Positions 32,546-43,324 of a stretch of DNA of 64,000 nt are shown here, one piece after another. The notes beneath the pieces are model-generated. The model was given only the letters and a program-made list of their open reading frames with translations, made no database searches and had not been told where the DNA came from. Position 1 is the stretch's first letter. Each line of letters opens with the position of its first letter. Made by a program: the position numbers and the translations under genes. The stretch is from Yponomeuta sedellus (taxonomy: Eukaryota > Arthropoda > Insecta > Lepidoptera > Yponomeutidae), in NCBI GenBank assembly GCA_934045075.1, contig OW203738.1, forward strand, positions 1,984,001 through 2,048,000, in the 5' to 3' direction.

Positions 32546-32964
32546 TATTACTTGAAGAAGTCGCTACTTAGATAACTATTTTACAATCATCACTAAACAT
32601 ACATAATTTTTCCAGCAGTTTTGGGATTCGAGGCGAAACGCGAATGGCCTTTCTGCTCGATATTTCGCACCAGACATCTCAATTCACCCCTCGGGGAGTA
32701 GGTGCTGCAAAATGGTATTTTCACACGGTATGTTAAAGTGAAATAGTTTGTGGAAAAATCCAGCTGCCGTGACAAGTTGCGGTTAACAGTTGACTGGAAG
32801 TGGGTACACTGGGGGGCGCGAATAACGGTTTGACAGGGGAAATTTATGCCCTAGCGTTTCTCTTTGGAATGAAAATGGTGGTTGGACTTATACGATGAAA
32901 GAACGCGCGAGGAAAAATTATTACGAGAGAAAAAACTTTTATTTTTGGTAGTTTTGGAATTCTG

Positions 32965-33065
32965 TAGGCCAGTGGGTAGAATAAGGGACTCGGAAGCAGA
33001 TACCCAGGTTCGATTTCCAGTGCGGGCATATACCTATGACTTTGTTTATATTCAAAGTAGCGTAT
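32965..33065 (+). mobile_element. tRNA-derived SINE, family D (fragment)
   Basis: B box GGTTCGATTTCC and CCTATGACTTTGTTTAT tail start. Confidence 0.55.
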
Positions 33066-33186
33066 GTCTGTGAATCTGCGAATAAATATCAAAATATTAT
33101 ATAATCACTAGTCTACGCAGGATTATCGGGTAGATTTTTGCTACGTACTTGACATTTCGTCATATTTTGGACAATTCACAAAATAT

Positions 33187-33285
33187 GTTATCCGGACTTG
33201 GCCCTCGTGGTGGAGTATGGCCTAACCTTCGTGCAATGCAGGAAGAGACCCGTGCCCCAGCAGTAGGGACATACAGGGTTGCAAT
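33187..33285 (+). mobile_element. 5S-headed SINE 3' fragment
   Basis: From TCCGGACTTGGCCCTCGTGG to GGGACATACAGGG. Confidence 0.78.
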
Positions 33286-33469
33286 CGCATCGCACACAAT
33301 ATCTTTATAAATTGTACCCTATATGTTATTCCGATGTATAAGCTATATTATTTAACAGTTTCATTAAAATTCATTCAGTAGTTTTTACGTGAAAGAGGAA
33401 CATATGTCCATCCATCCATACGTACAAATTTTCGCGTTTATAATATTATTAAGGAAAGGGATTATAGAC

Positions 33470-33610
33470 TCATCATCATCACCATCATCAGCTGGTGTTA
33501 GCCCTCTGCTGGTCATAGGTCTCTCCCAAGACATGCCACTGAGCCCGATCTTCGGCTCTCCTCTTCCAGTCACTACCCACCACATTGCGAACGTCATCGC
33601 TCCACCTGGG
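33470..33610 (-). mobile_element. LINE 3' end fragment
   Basis: Minus-strand tail ending in (GAT)n with CCAGCAGAGGGCTAACACC, a lepidopteran-type LINE end. Confidence 0.55.
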
Positions 33611-34027
33611 GGGTGAGTCTCTAAAATGCATAATTGTTCAAGAGAGTCATACTCGTCGGCTAATAGCAGTTTCATTCACACTATCAGTAGTCTGGTATGG
33701 CATCACATGGCAATGGCAACCCGTGCTACTTAACTCGGCGCCTCGCGCGATTCGATCTTCTTCGCGTGAGATGCTTATTTGATTTGCGCGAGTTGTACCC
33801 CTTGACATTGTAGTGCTATTGCTTTTCAGACTACAAAAATTAAGCAAATAACAACCATTGTCGTGCTTATATCAACTATGTAAGTAAAACTTTCGTGAGT
33901 ACTACACATTATTGAATTTTTTTGTTGGAAGGGTCCGACCAGGTTTCGTTCTGATTCGCGGAGCTGGTCGCTCGGACTTTTCCTACGAAAAGCCTAGTAA
34001 GTTAATACGGTCCTAATCAAATAACTC

Positions 34028-34414
34028 GTGGCCTAGGCGAACCGAGTGAAGCGCTCGTGACCTAGGTGAACCGAGTGATTGGAATCAATCACTTTGTTAA
34101 GCAACAACAGGCACGATCAGGTACAGGATGGGTGAGCATCGCGTGACTACCGCTTGTGGCATTTTTCCGAGCGCCTCCGTGCTTCGCAAGACACGTTAAG
34201 CTGTTGGTGCCGGCTGTAATATAATGGCAGTCGTTAAGCCATGTCAGAGGCCTTATGGGCGGCTTGATAACTTCTGACAGTAAGGCCCGCCACTGTCTTA
34301 CAATCCTCCACCAACCCGGACTTGGCCCCCGTGGTGGAGTATGGCCTAACCTTCCTGCGATGCAGGAAGAGACCCGTTGCCAGCAGTGGGGACATACATG
34401 GGTTGATAACGAAT
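34028..34414 (+). mobile_element. 5S-headed SINE with duplicated head
   Basis: Full-length. The first ~27 bases of the head are repeated at 34028-34078, as at 8738. Confidence 0.8.
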
Positions 34415-34439
34415 CAAATAACTATGTAAGTATTAGACT

Positions 34440-34800
34440 CTAAGGCCTGGTCACAGGGCGTCCTGTATGTTTGCCAATTCGCGGTCTCCGCTCAAGAATT
34501 AGACTATCTCATCGGTTATCAGTCCTACGGCAGATATGACTCGCCTAATGTCACTACAGTTTACTAATCCGTTGAGCTACGTCTATCACTTTAGTCCTCA
34601 GGCGAATAACTTCGTTTCGGATTCGATCCCGTACAGAGCCGAGGGTAGCTCTCACCATAACATTCTTTTTCTTCAGACTATATTATGTAGTCCACTGCTG
34701 GACATAGCCCTCCCCTAATGAGCGCTATAGCACCCTGTCTTCAGCTTGCCGCATCCAGCATCTGCCGGCAGTTTTTCGTAGATCGTCATCTCCTACATCA
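34440..34800 (-). mobile_element. LINE 3' fragment, rearranged
   Basis: Contains the GCGGCAAGCTGAAGACAGGG and CCAGCAGTGGACTACAT ends on the minus strand, plus broken RT-derived sequence (GGAGACCGCGAATTGGC) in the same orientation. Confidence 0.55.
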
Positions 34801-34804
34801 TAAC

Positions 34805-35200
34805 ATTATAGCCTGCCAAAATCATATACCATTCCTTTGACCCTGAAGTAGTCCTCACCTTTTGTCATGAATATACCGCGCGAAATATTTGCGACTATTC
34901 TTGAAATCAAGTGTACTGCAACAGACTTATGTTGAAACTTTATCCTCCGAAAATGCTTCCAACAGAAGATTTCTGGTGCATACTTTCTTGAATTTATAAA
35001 CTGTTTACATCTTCGCAAATTGAAGCAAGCGTTTGTAGACGTGACTTTTATTTGATTTGCTGTATTAAGAAAGCTAACGGCGCTCTTGTAAAACATTCTG
35101 TTTTATATGCATATTCCTCACGATGTTTTTCTTCACTGTTAGCGAGTGTTAGTCTAGGCGCATGCTGAAATGCAGGCGACGACGTAGCACAGCACAACAC
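34805..35200. other. No gene seen
   Basis: Unassigned; a 96-codon minus frame lacks recognisable motifs. Confidence 0.35.
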
Positions 35201-35203
35201 AGT

Positions 35204-35430
35204 TCAGTACGGGGCAAGGCAGTTGAGACATACAAGCCCCTTTGCATGCTGCGACGCAACTGTTCTTTCCATTCCTTGGCAATTCTCATCCATACTATGA
35301 ATGTCTTTCAATGTCTTTTTTGAATAGTCTGGATGATTGGTATCATACGAACAAGATTCACAACGAACTAATTCAATTAAATGTTCTGTCATTGCAACAA
35401 AATTGTTAGTAAACACGCCTCGACGTGCAC
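35204..35430 (-). pseudogene. MADF-like domain fragment, frameshifted
   Basis: Minus-strand frame includes HLIELVRCESCSYDTNHPDY followed by SKKTLKD. This matches the start of the MADF/Myb-SANT-like DNA-binding domain (LIELV...P.LYD..HP.Y). After KDIHS, the continuation WMRIAKEWKEQL lies in a different frame, so there is a frameshift. Such proteins accompany PIF/Harbinger transposases; no transposase is visible nearby. Assignment is from recalled motif only. Confidence 0.45.
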
Positions 35431-35499
35431 GCGTCGCGCAGAAATCTGTGCCGGCACTACAACGAGATGCAGAGCAGGGCAGACACATGTCTGCGTCGC

Positions 35500-35925
35500 A
35501 CGTGCCTTCGTCGCAAGCATTGGTGTCGGTAGTGGTGTGTTCGTGTCTTGCTTCTGCTTGAAAAAGTGGGAGGGCGGTGCATTAACTAACCGCATGGTGC
35601 TTGTGGGATTTTTGGTGGAATTTTGCAAAGTAATTTGTGACATTTTTCTTAGAGTCCCTTTTGTGACGTAAGCGCGAAGCGTGATAGTAATATCAGTGTC
35701 TTGTTTTCGTTCCTTCCCTTTGTAATTAATTTCTGTCCTGGCGAAAGATTTATAGAGTGTCCTGCATGTGAAATTGCGAACTAAATTAAAAGTGAAGAAA
35801 ATTTATGATCCCAGCTGAGGGAAGGTGACGCTAGATTGAATAAAGTTGTGGCTGAGACAGGATTGACTGTATAGTTAGGAAGAAACTTTCGGTAAAATGA
35901 ACGAAGTTTATGCATACATGAGACA
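35500..35925. other. No gene called
   Basis: Upstream of the MADF-like fragment; may be the rest of the same decayed element. Confidence 0.35.
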
Positions 35926-35937
35926 GGCAGGTAGTAA

Positions 35938-36264
35938 TTATTTTCTTTTTAATGCACTAACCCGTGCTAAGGACAATTTTAAAAACCTATTTAGAGGCTA
36001 AAAATTCCACCCATGCCGGGATTCGAACCCGCGACCTCTGGCTATCCGTGCCAGCGCTCTTTCCAACTGATTACTTCAGTCAGATGTCGCTGCCTGTACG
36101 TAATACACATATTACAGAGAATATTGTAAAAAGGTTCGAAATTTCACTGAGGCCGGTGAGTCGCCCACTAGCTCAGTTGGAAAGAGCTCTGGCACGGATA
36201 GCCAGAGGTCGCGGATTCGAATCCCGGCATGGGTGGAATTTTTAGCCTCTAAATAGGTTTTTAA
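35938..36264. mobile_element. SINE A head-to-head composite with 12-bp TSD
   Basis: An inverted copy runs from the extreme 3' end through the tRNA-like domain to the A box (35938-36070). It is joined to a plus-strand copy from the upstream region to GGTTTTTAA (36071-36264). Single TSD pair GGCAGGTAGTAA at 35926-35937 and 36265-36276. Confidence 0.9.
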
Positions 36265-36395
36265 GGCAGGTAGTAAGTTCAAATCCCGGCATATAGGTAC
36301 CAATGATTTTAACTTACGTACATTTGTGGAATTCTAGTAGCAAAACTATTCACTAAGGGTGAAGGTAAGGAGACCTTAAATAATATACAAAACAG

Positions 36396-36572
36396 CCTAT
36401 ACACGGTCTCGGGTTCGATCCCCGGCCGGGTCAAACTAGGCAATGAACTTTTCCAGTTTGTCTCGGGTCTTGGATGTTATCTATGTATTTATTGTATTAA
36501 ATCTATCGTCGAGTTAGCACCTATAACACAAGTAATTTAGTTTGGTATAGGGCTAACGAGATCTGTGTAATA
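36396..36572 (+). mobile_element. tRNA-derived SINE, family C, 5'-truncated
   Basis: Starts just before the B box (GGGTTCGATCCCCGG); tail ATCTATCGTCGAGTTAGCAC. Confidence 0.75.
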
Positions 36573-36639
36573 TGTATTTAATGCAGGGCACAGGGCTTCT
36601 CTTGGAGAGATAATATGGGCGTAATCACAAAGCGTTCCC

Positions 36640-36880
36640 ACCGTGATCTTACATTCCTTTGAATACACATCAAACACTCAGGAATTCTCACGATGTTATC
36701 CTTTACCATTAGCAAGTGGTATTGCTACTGTAACAAATGTGCGTAATTTAAAAAAAAGTCCTTGGTGTACCAAGGCCTTTTTTAAAGCATTCCGGCTACA
36801 TGCCGGGATTAGAACTCACGCCCTCCTGAATAAGAAGCCGACGTTCTATCACTCCGCTACTGTAGCGTGGTGACACCTCA
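36640..36880 (-). mobile_element. tRNA-derived SINE, family D
   Basis: tRNA-like head at 36880-36800 on the minus strand, then ACCAAGGACTTTTTT and GGATAACATCGTGAG tail. Confidence 0.6.
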
Positions 36881-37074
36881 CCTACACATTTATCGTCATA
36901 TAAGTATAAGGTAACATGCTCTCTTATAGGGAACTGAGTACAATATACAACGTTAACCAATAGAGACGCCGTTTCAATAAAAACCCAAAATCACTGATAA
37001 TATTACACTACCATTGTGCTTATTATTCCTAATCTTTTTGTAGTACTTAGTCCTAAGTAAAATTATTTTTCAGG

Positions 37075-37320
37075 CTATATTAGTGCTGGACATAGCCCTC
37101 TCCTAATGAGCGCCAAAGCGCAAGGTTGTACCATCATTGGGGGGTAATGCCCATAATCCCCACGCTGGGCATGCGGGTTGGGGATCGCACTTTGGTAGAC
37201 TTGTACTGCAGGGGGCGCTGCTGCCCACCCCCCGATTTGTGTCCCTTAGTCGCCTTTTACGACACCCGCGGGAAGAATTTGGGTTGGTGCTATTCTCTAG
37301 GCCGACACCACACAGCATTG
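37075..37320 (-). mobile_element. LINE-tail repeat
   Basis: Same unit as 9930-10165; complete. Confidence 0.7.
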
Positions 37321-37324
37321 AAGA

Positions 37325-37655
37325 AGTAAAATTACGACAGTGAATTTGTAAGGTAACTGAAATTCACACTTCACACTTGCAACAAATCCTTACTTTCCAG
37401 GGGCCTTTACTATCATATCTCGGTCAAACGGACCATTACCTCTAATTGGCTTACACACAAACTTTGCCGATAAAATCACAGCCCCCCCCAATACATAAAG
37501 TTGCCGCTTAATCCCGGTCAGTTCCCGTGGGAGCACAGTTAGTGAAGTGGACCTACGAGCCAACTAGCTATAAGCAGGATTAGTACAGATATTGACTGGC
37601 CTTCTGATGCCGTACCAAAATAGAGAAACGTAATTTTTGGTCTCATAGGGCAAAA
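37325..37655. other. No gene seen
   Basis: Unassigned DNA. Confidence 0.4.
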
Positions 37656-37658
37656 AAG

Positions 37659-37725
37659 AAGCGCTCGTGGCCTAGCGGAAGTGATTGATTCCAATCACTT
37701 GAGTTAACATACAAGGGTTGATAAC
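37659..37725 (+). mobile_element. 5S-headed SINE with internal deletion
   Basis: Head GAAGCGCTCGTGGCCTAG joins directly to the tail ACATACAAGGGTTGATAAC, losing ~300 bp. Both true ends are therefore marked. Confidence 0.75.
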
Positions 37726-37924
37726 AATTTCAATAAAAAGACGAATGAAGATTGTTTAAACTTTTTTAAGTACCTAAACGGACTATGGGTATCTTTCAAG
37801 AACTGGTAACGAAATGTGAAAACTGTTCGGAAGAAAACGGATAGATATTGAAATTTTCAGATGTAAATGGAGATTAATTACAACTTCTTCAGGTTGTTTA
37901 AGCGTAAAACCGCGGTCACACATA

Positions 37925-38035
37925 AGGTAAAATAAGATAAGATTATTCTTTATTGTACATAACAGAAAAACATTACAGAGACAACAGTGACAAAAAAAAA
38001 AGGTACAATTGGCGGCCTTATTGCTAATAGCTATT
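37925..38035 (-). mobile_element. LINE 3' UTR fragment
   Basis: Minus strand: GGCCGCCAATTGTACC ... CAATAAAGAATAATC; same family as 26255-26420. Confidence 0.65.
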
Positions 38036-38094
38036 TCTTTCAGTCAACCGTATATCGGGCCTTACTGAAGGGGTGGCACAAAGCTTAATTATTC

Positions 38095-38950
38095 ATTGCA
38101 ATTCAATTAAAATTTATTTCAACGTCAACAATTTACATTTTGTTCGCTGAATGTCATTGTACAATGAAAGTGAATGTAGTTTAGTGGAGAAAAAGGCAGC
38201 GGGAAAGAAACTCCACTCTGACCATCCTTGGCCATCATCCCATACAGAAGAGACGAAGCTAGGGCTTTCTATATAACGCGTCGCGTTCGTTCTGTGCTCC
38301 CGTCCCACGGCTGGCTAAGACTCAAAATACTTAGAAGGATCACGATCCACTCGAGCTTATTCCACTTCGGCGAACCCTTTGTCCATTTTGTGTTCAAACA
38401 GCTGTGATAATTTAACTTTAATTAGCGACCTATGGCACATTTGCTTAGGTACTTGTAAACAATCTTGATGTCTTTTTATTGAAATGTTTACTTTATAAAT
38501 GAAAATATTTACATTTTACTTTTTTTGAATTTCATGAAATTTAATGACTTCACATTGAATTGGTAAATATATTGTAATACAGAGACTTATCAAGATTGCT
38601 TACATTTTTTTAAGTACCTAAACAAATGTACTATAAGTTCGGTTAAGGTACACAAATCATAATTGTGAGATCCCCTGCGGACATAATTATACAATTTAAA
38701 TTCACTACCCTTGTTTCCGCCACGTAACATTAATTCAAAAGAGAGACATAAAAAAATTATTTATCTATTGGGAGAACAATCAAGGAACCCAATTTTACCT
38801 ATTACGGCAGTTCAAGATATTAACCCTTTACAAGAATTGCTTGGGAAAAACCTGATTAAGAATAGGTGCAAGTTTTCGGACTGATGAAGTTTTCTCACCG
38901 AAATGAAACTTGGCCACAAAACAATACGGACTGCGAGGGATCTTGAGTGA
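38095..38950. other. No gene seen; repeat tail at the left edge
   Basis: 38095-38165 matches 26850-26915 in reverse. The rest is AT-rich and unassigned. Confidence 0.4.
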
Positions 38951-38957
38951 AGGTACA

Positions 38958-39154
38958 AGTCTGTTAGCTTTTAGAACACACCTCGGGCTCTAGACTAGGC
39001 TTCAGTTTTCGCCGAAAGCACACGAGTTTAGGTAATACTACTTCGTGCCCTGTATAAAAATTTAAGTGTCATATTAGTTCTGATATATCTATTACACGAA
39101 TATACCCGATTCTATCCGATAGTAGCCGAGGTATATTCTAAAAGCTAACAGACT
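38958..39154. mobile_element. MITE, complete, ~27-bp TIRs
   Basis: 197 bp with ends AGTCTGTTAGCTTTTAGAAC and, reversed, AGTCTGTTAGCTTTTAGAAT. Partner fragment at 27106-27277. The TSD is unclear. Confidence 0.75.
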
Positions 39155-39159
39155 GTATG

Positions 39160-39640
39160 AGAAAAAAGGTATATTATGCCTAGTAGTAGGCTAATGATTA
39201 TGAGGATGACGATACGCCTGAAAGTTTTCCGTGAGCAATATCGCTGTATTTTGAGTTTTCCATGTTTGCTAATACAGTTTTCACAGGCGTTCGTAGTACC
39301 AGGATGTCTATTAGAATAGATAGAGCTACTTAATGTTTTTTCTAAGGGAAGGTCTGTTACTTGCTATGGGGTGCCTAAGTGGTTATGAATGTAACTTCTG
39401 TAATTCAGAAAATCGTAAAACATAAATACTACAAAGTGGCCAAGTTTCACCTTAACAAAACTATGCGTTGAATGTTAAATCCTGTGGTTGTATCACAATA
39501 TTTTTTACTTCAGTTTTATGATTTCCAAGGAAGTTTGTTAAGGTTTGTTTGTTATCTTTGTTTGGGTTTTGGTATTTCTGTTGGTGTCTTACACAGGGTA
39601 GGAGGTTCGCATAATTATAATATAAATTCTTTTATATATA
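39160..39640. other. No gene seen
   Basis: Unassigned DNA. Confidence 0.4.
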
Positions 39641-39644
39641 TTAT

Positions 39645-39715
39645 GGTAGCCAGAGGTCGCGGGTTCGAATCCCGGCATGGGTGGAATTTTTAGCTTCTAA
39701 ATAGGTTTTTAAAAT
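39645..39715 (+). mobile_element. SINE A fragment
   Basis: From AGCCAGAGGTCGCGGG to AATAGGTTTTTAAAA; only the T-arm side of the tRNA-like domain and the first tail part. Confidence 0.8.
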
Positions 39716-39888
39716 AATAATATATTTTCTTCCTAATTTTTCGGGTCAAGAAGTTGTTGCTTTAAAACATATACATACATAAACTCACGCCGGCATCCCA
39801 GAGGGGTAGGCCGAGACCAGGGTCTGCCAGCTACCCCGATGCTGACAGTTTTGTTTCGTTTCATCAACATTCATATTTAAGTCTTCGA

Positions 39889-40045
39889 TACCGGTGCCAA
39901 ATACTTTCTGCAATCTTTCCGATTTAAGGTTGCCTGGAAGAAATTGCTATCAGCAATAAGGCCGCCAATTGTACCTCTTCTTTTGTAACTGTTGTCTCTG
40001 TAATTATTTTCTGGTGTGTACAATAAAGAATATCCTTATTTTACT
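39889..40045 (+). mobile_element. LINE 3' UTR fragment
   Basis: AAGGTTGCCTGGAAGAAATT, stem GCTATCAGCAATAAGGC, then CAATAAAGAATATCC. Confidence 0.65.
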
Positions 40046-40327
40046 TTTTGCCGTAAAATTAAAATGTTAGATATCGTTTTATTATAAACTGTAAACGTTT
40101 TTAATAATGGTAAAGACACACCAAGACATAATTTTATAAAATAACTCTTATGTCTGTGTAATTTGCTTTTTATGTGCAATAAATTGTTCTCAATCTATCT
40201 ATGGACCAATAATAGCATTAGGAGTTTCGTGACATGACAATTTACGCCAGATTTGTATGGACCTTATTGGTTTTTTGGACAGGTTCGGTTATATTATGAA
40301 AAATATTACTTGTAGAGGAAAATATTT

Positions 40328-40822
40328 GGGCCGGTTTCTGAATATAGAATTTTTCTAAGTAAATACTTAATTAACGTTTTGTCACGCCCTTTTCTGAGAA
40401 ATTCGAAGAGAAAGAAACCACTACAGTTTGACAATGTGAAAAATATTACTTATAGAGGAAAATCTTAACGGCCTCGATCGCGCAGCGGTTGGGCACGCTG
40501 ACTGTAAAACCGAAGGCCTCGGGTTCGATGCCCGGTCGGGTCAAACTAGGAAACGAAATTTTCTAGTTCGTCTCGTGTCTTGGATGTTATCTATGTATTT
40601 ATTGTATTAAATCTATCGTCGAGTTGGCACCTGTAACACAAGTCATTTAGTTGTACTTAGTATAGGGCTAACGAGATCTGTATAATACATGAATATTTAT
40701 TTATTATTATTATTGATTTATCTTTGCGCCGGTTTCTAAAATGAGAATTTCCCTAAGTAAATACATAAGTAGCGTTCTGTCACGCTCTTTTCTGAGAAGT
40801 CGAAGAGATAGCACTGCAGTTT
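40328..40822. mobile_element. Two partial copies of the TA-target MITE
   Basis: 40330-40430 and 40733-40822 each have the left TIR (GGTTTCTGAAT or GGTTTCTAAAA) and the ACGTT.TGTCACGC core but lack the right TIR. Confidence 0.65.
40466..40690 (+). mobile_element. tRNA-derived SINE, family C, complete
   Basis: Head GCCTCGATCGCGCAGCGG, B box GGTTCGATGCCC, tail ATCTATCGTCGAGTTGGCAC. It is the reference for the empty MITE site in the 4735-5515 copy. Confidence 0.8.
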
Positions 40823-41014
40823 GACTATGTTTGGAGATCTATGTCCATTTTTTCTCCAAAATGATCGAGATTTTGAAATGGAGACTTTAGTTTATTTTGT
40901 AACGTTTAAAAATCACAATTTCTGTGCAATTTTTAATAAAAATTGTTTGTATCTTATAACAATCATTGCTTGTTATTTAATACGTTTTTTTTCTTTGAAA
41001 AAGTGAACTTCAAA

Positions 41015-41655
41015 TATCTTAATATCTGTGATAAATATTTTTAAAACATAATATAGCCTAGAATGTAGTATTAAAGTCGCAGAATGTTGATCGTAGGTTC
41101 TATACTGTAGGTTTTAAAAATAGTTGTCCCTGTTGTTAAGATTTCTCATGTTCGTCGTCGTCGTTGTCGTCAGGCTATACTAGTCCACAGCTGGACTTAG
41201 CCCTCCCCTAAAGAGGGCCATAGCGCCCTGTCTTCAGCTAGCCGCATCCAGCATCTGTCTGCAGTTTTTCGTTGATCATCATCCCGTCTAGTCTGAGGGC
41301 GTCCTACACTACGTTTGCCGAGTCGCGGTCTCCACTCAAGGACACGTTTACTCCAACGGTTGTCGGTTCTTCGCGAGATATGGCCAGCCCACTGCCACTT
41401 CAGCTTGCTGATTCTCTGAGCTAAGTCGATAACTTTGGTTCTCTGTCGGATGCAATCGTTACGAATCCTATCCTTCAGAGAAACTCCGAGCATAGCTCGC
41501 TGAACGACTTTGAACTGGTGGACCAACCCTTTCGTGAGTGTCCATGTCTTGGCTCCGTATTCTCATGTTCACTTTTAGATAAAAACCTATTATAACCAAA
41601 GTTATGATTTTTATTCCATTGGTGGGTGCAGTTAGCACTCCGAACCACCTTAACT
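41015..41655. mobile_element. Foldback MITE, split by a LINE insertion
   Basis: Arms related to 21085-21310. The outer part resumes after the LINE and ends near TTGGTGGGTGCAGTTAGCAC (41618-41637), a motif also at 8015 and 21030. Confidence 0.55.
41154..41560 (-). mobile_element. RTE-like LINE 3' fragment with 10-bp TSD
   Basis: Flanked by TCTCATGTTC at 41144-41153 and 41561-41570. It encodes on the minus strand QRISKLKWQWAGHISRR ... RSVGRPQTR and ends with a CCAGCTGTGGACTAG-like tail and (GAC)n. Confidence 0.88.
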
Positions 41656-41659
41656 ATTT

Positions 41660-42250
41660 ACTTAGCTAAATTCTCAGTTCAGAAACCCAAAGTCTCCCTA
41701 ATTTTCTGGCGGTAGGTTGTGAATATCATAGATATCACAAAGCGCTGCACAGAATACAAAGTTGTATTTGGTACTCTAACACCCTTCCAAAGCAAAAGAA
41801 TTGGGTAACTCCCCTGCCATGAGTCCAAGTGGCTTTAATTTAAACTTATACTAGCAGCTGTTCTGTACACTTAGCTACACGTGGCAGCTTACCGCGGTGA
41901 CACTTATTGATCGCAAAATAGCACCTACTATCAAATAAAATACATCGCAGAAACTGTATTTTAGCCCTCCTAACACCTCCTCCTATACCTACCGTCAAAC
42001 GAATTGGCATGAAACTTCTGACTAGGAAAGTGCCATTTAACGTAGAGTTAATTTGTTGCCTAAGTTTTAATTGTTAGGTTTACGTAAGCTGCCTTCCTCG
42101 TTTATATCAGGAAGCCAGCAGCAGCAATCATGTCCAGAAAATAGTATGAATATTTAACAAAATGCATGCATTGAACTCTGCATCTACGTAACGAGATTAT
42201 TTATTCAGCGTCCAGTGAATAATAGGAAATTTATTACTTTATGAACGTCT
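41660..42250. other. No gene seen; MITE end at left
   Basis: 41650-41690 is one TIR of the TA-target MITE. The remainder is unassigned. Confidence 0.4.
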
Positions 42251-42257
42251 GTACAGC

Positions 42258-42617
42258 GAAGCGCTCGTGGCCTAGTCGAACCGAGTGATTGGAATCAATC
42301 ACTTGAGTTAAGCAACAACAGGCGCGGTCAGATGCAGGATGAGGGACCGTTCTGTGACCACCGCTAGTGGTATTATCCCGAGCGCTTCCGTGCTTCGCAA
42401 GGCACGTTAAGCAGTTGGTGCCGGCTGTCATGTAATGGCAGTCGTAAAGCCATGTCAGAGGTCTTATGGGCGGCTTGATAACTTCTGACAGGCCCGCCAC
42501 TGTCTTATAATCCTCCACCGACCCGGACTTGGCCCTCTTGATGGAGTATGATCTAACCTTCCTGCGATGCGGGATGAGACCCGTGCCCTAGCAGTGGGGA
42601 CATAGAAGAGTTTATAT
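42258..42617 (+). mobile_element. 5S-headed SINE, full length, with probable TSD
   Basis: Bounded by GTCTGTACAGC (left) and GTCTGTATAGC (right, from about 42624), an 11-bp TSD with one mismatch. Confidence 0.82.
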
Positions 42618-42935
42618 CGTAAGTCTGTATAGCAAAAAAATACATGACTTGGATACATAGAAGGTAGATAGGTTAGCTGGTAGATAATGCTAAGTAACAT
42701 TTTTCAAACGTTTTGGCAGACGAAGCTGGAACTTCAGCCTCTCCCACATCCTTAACAAACTTCTAATAACGACACGACAGTAGAAAAAGTTCCATGAATC
42801 CAGGTCACTGCATAAAAAATATTATCTAACTGATAAGTATGAGGGGGAGGGAGACGTATTGCCTGTCCCTAATTCCAGGAAAGGGTAGTGCGTCCCACTT
42901 TTCATGCTAAGTAATATTAATACCTTACTATATAA

Positions 42936-43217
42936 TAATAATATTGGCCTTTTTGCATCTACTTAATGAGATGATTTATACAGCGTCCAGTGGTAGGTAT
43001 CTTCACAGACACTAGATGGGTGAAGGGACCACTCCGACGCTGTAGTGGCTGGGACAAGGTTTTATAGCTCGTGTAGGCTTGCCCAGCACCTATACTATCC
43101 TGACAGCTTAGTCGGCCTAGCCCACAGGAAAGACTAGTCAATACGTGCGGAGCCAACCAAGCCGCGGGTTTCCTCACGATGTTTTCGTTCACCGTTAGCG
43201 TGTGGTATTGCGACTAT
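42936..43217 (-). mobile_element. tRNA-derived SINE, family D, head lost
   Basis: Body only, homologous to 16308-16570. Confidence 0.72.
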
Positions 43218-43324
43218 ATAGAATATAATTTAATACAATCACTTGCATGTTTAGTGTTCCTCGGCATTGTCCGTACTTTTGCTTTGTAGAATTTATTTTT
43301 TAATATAGAGCAAGTTACACTATT

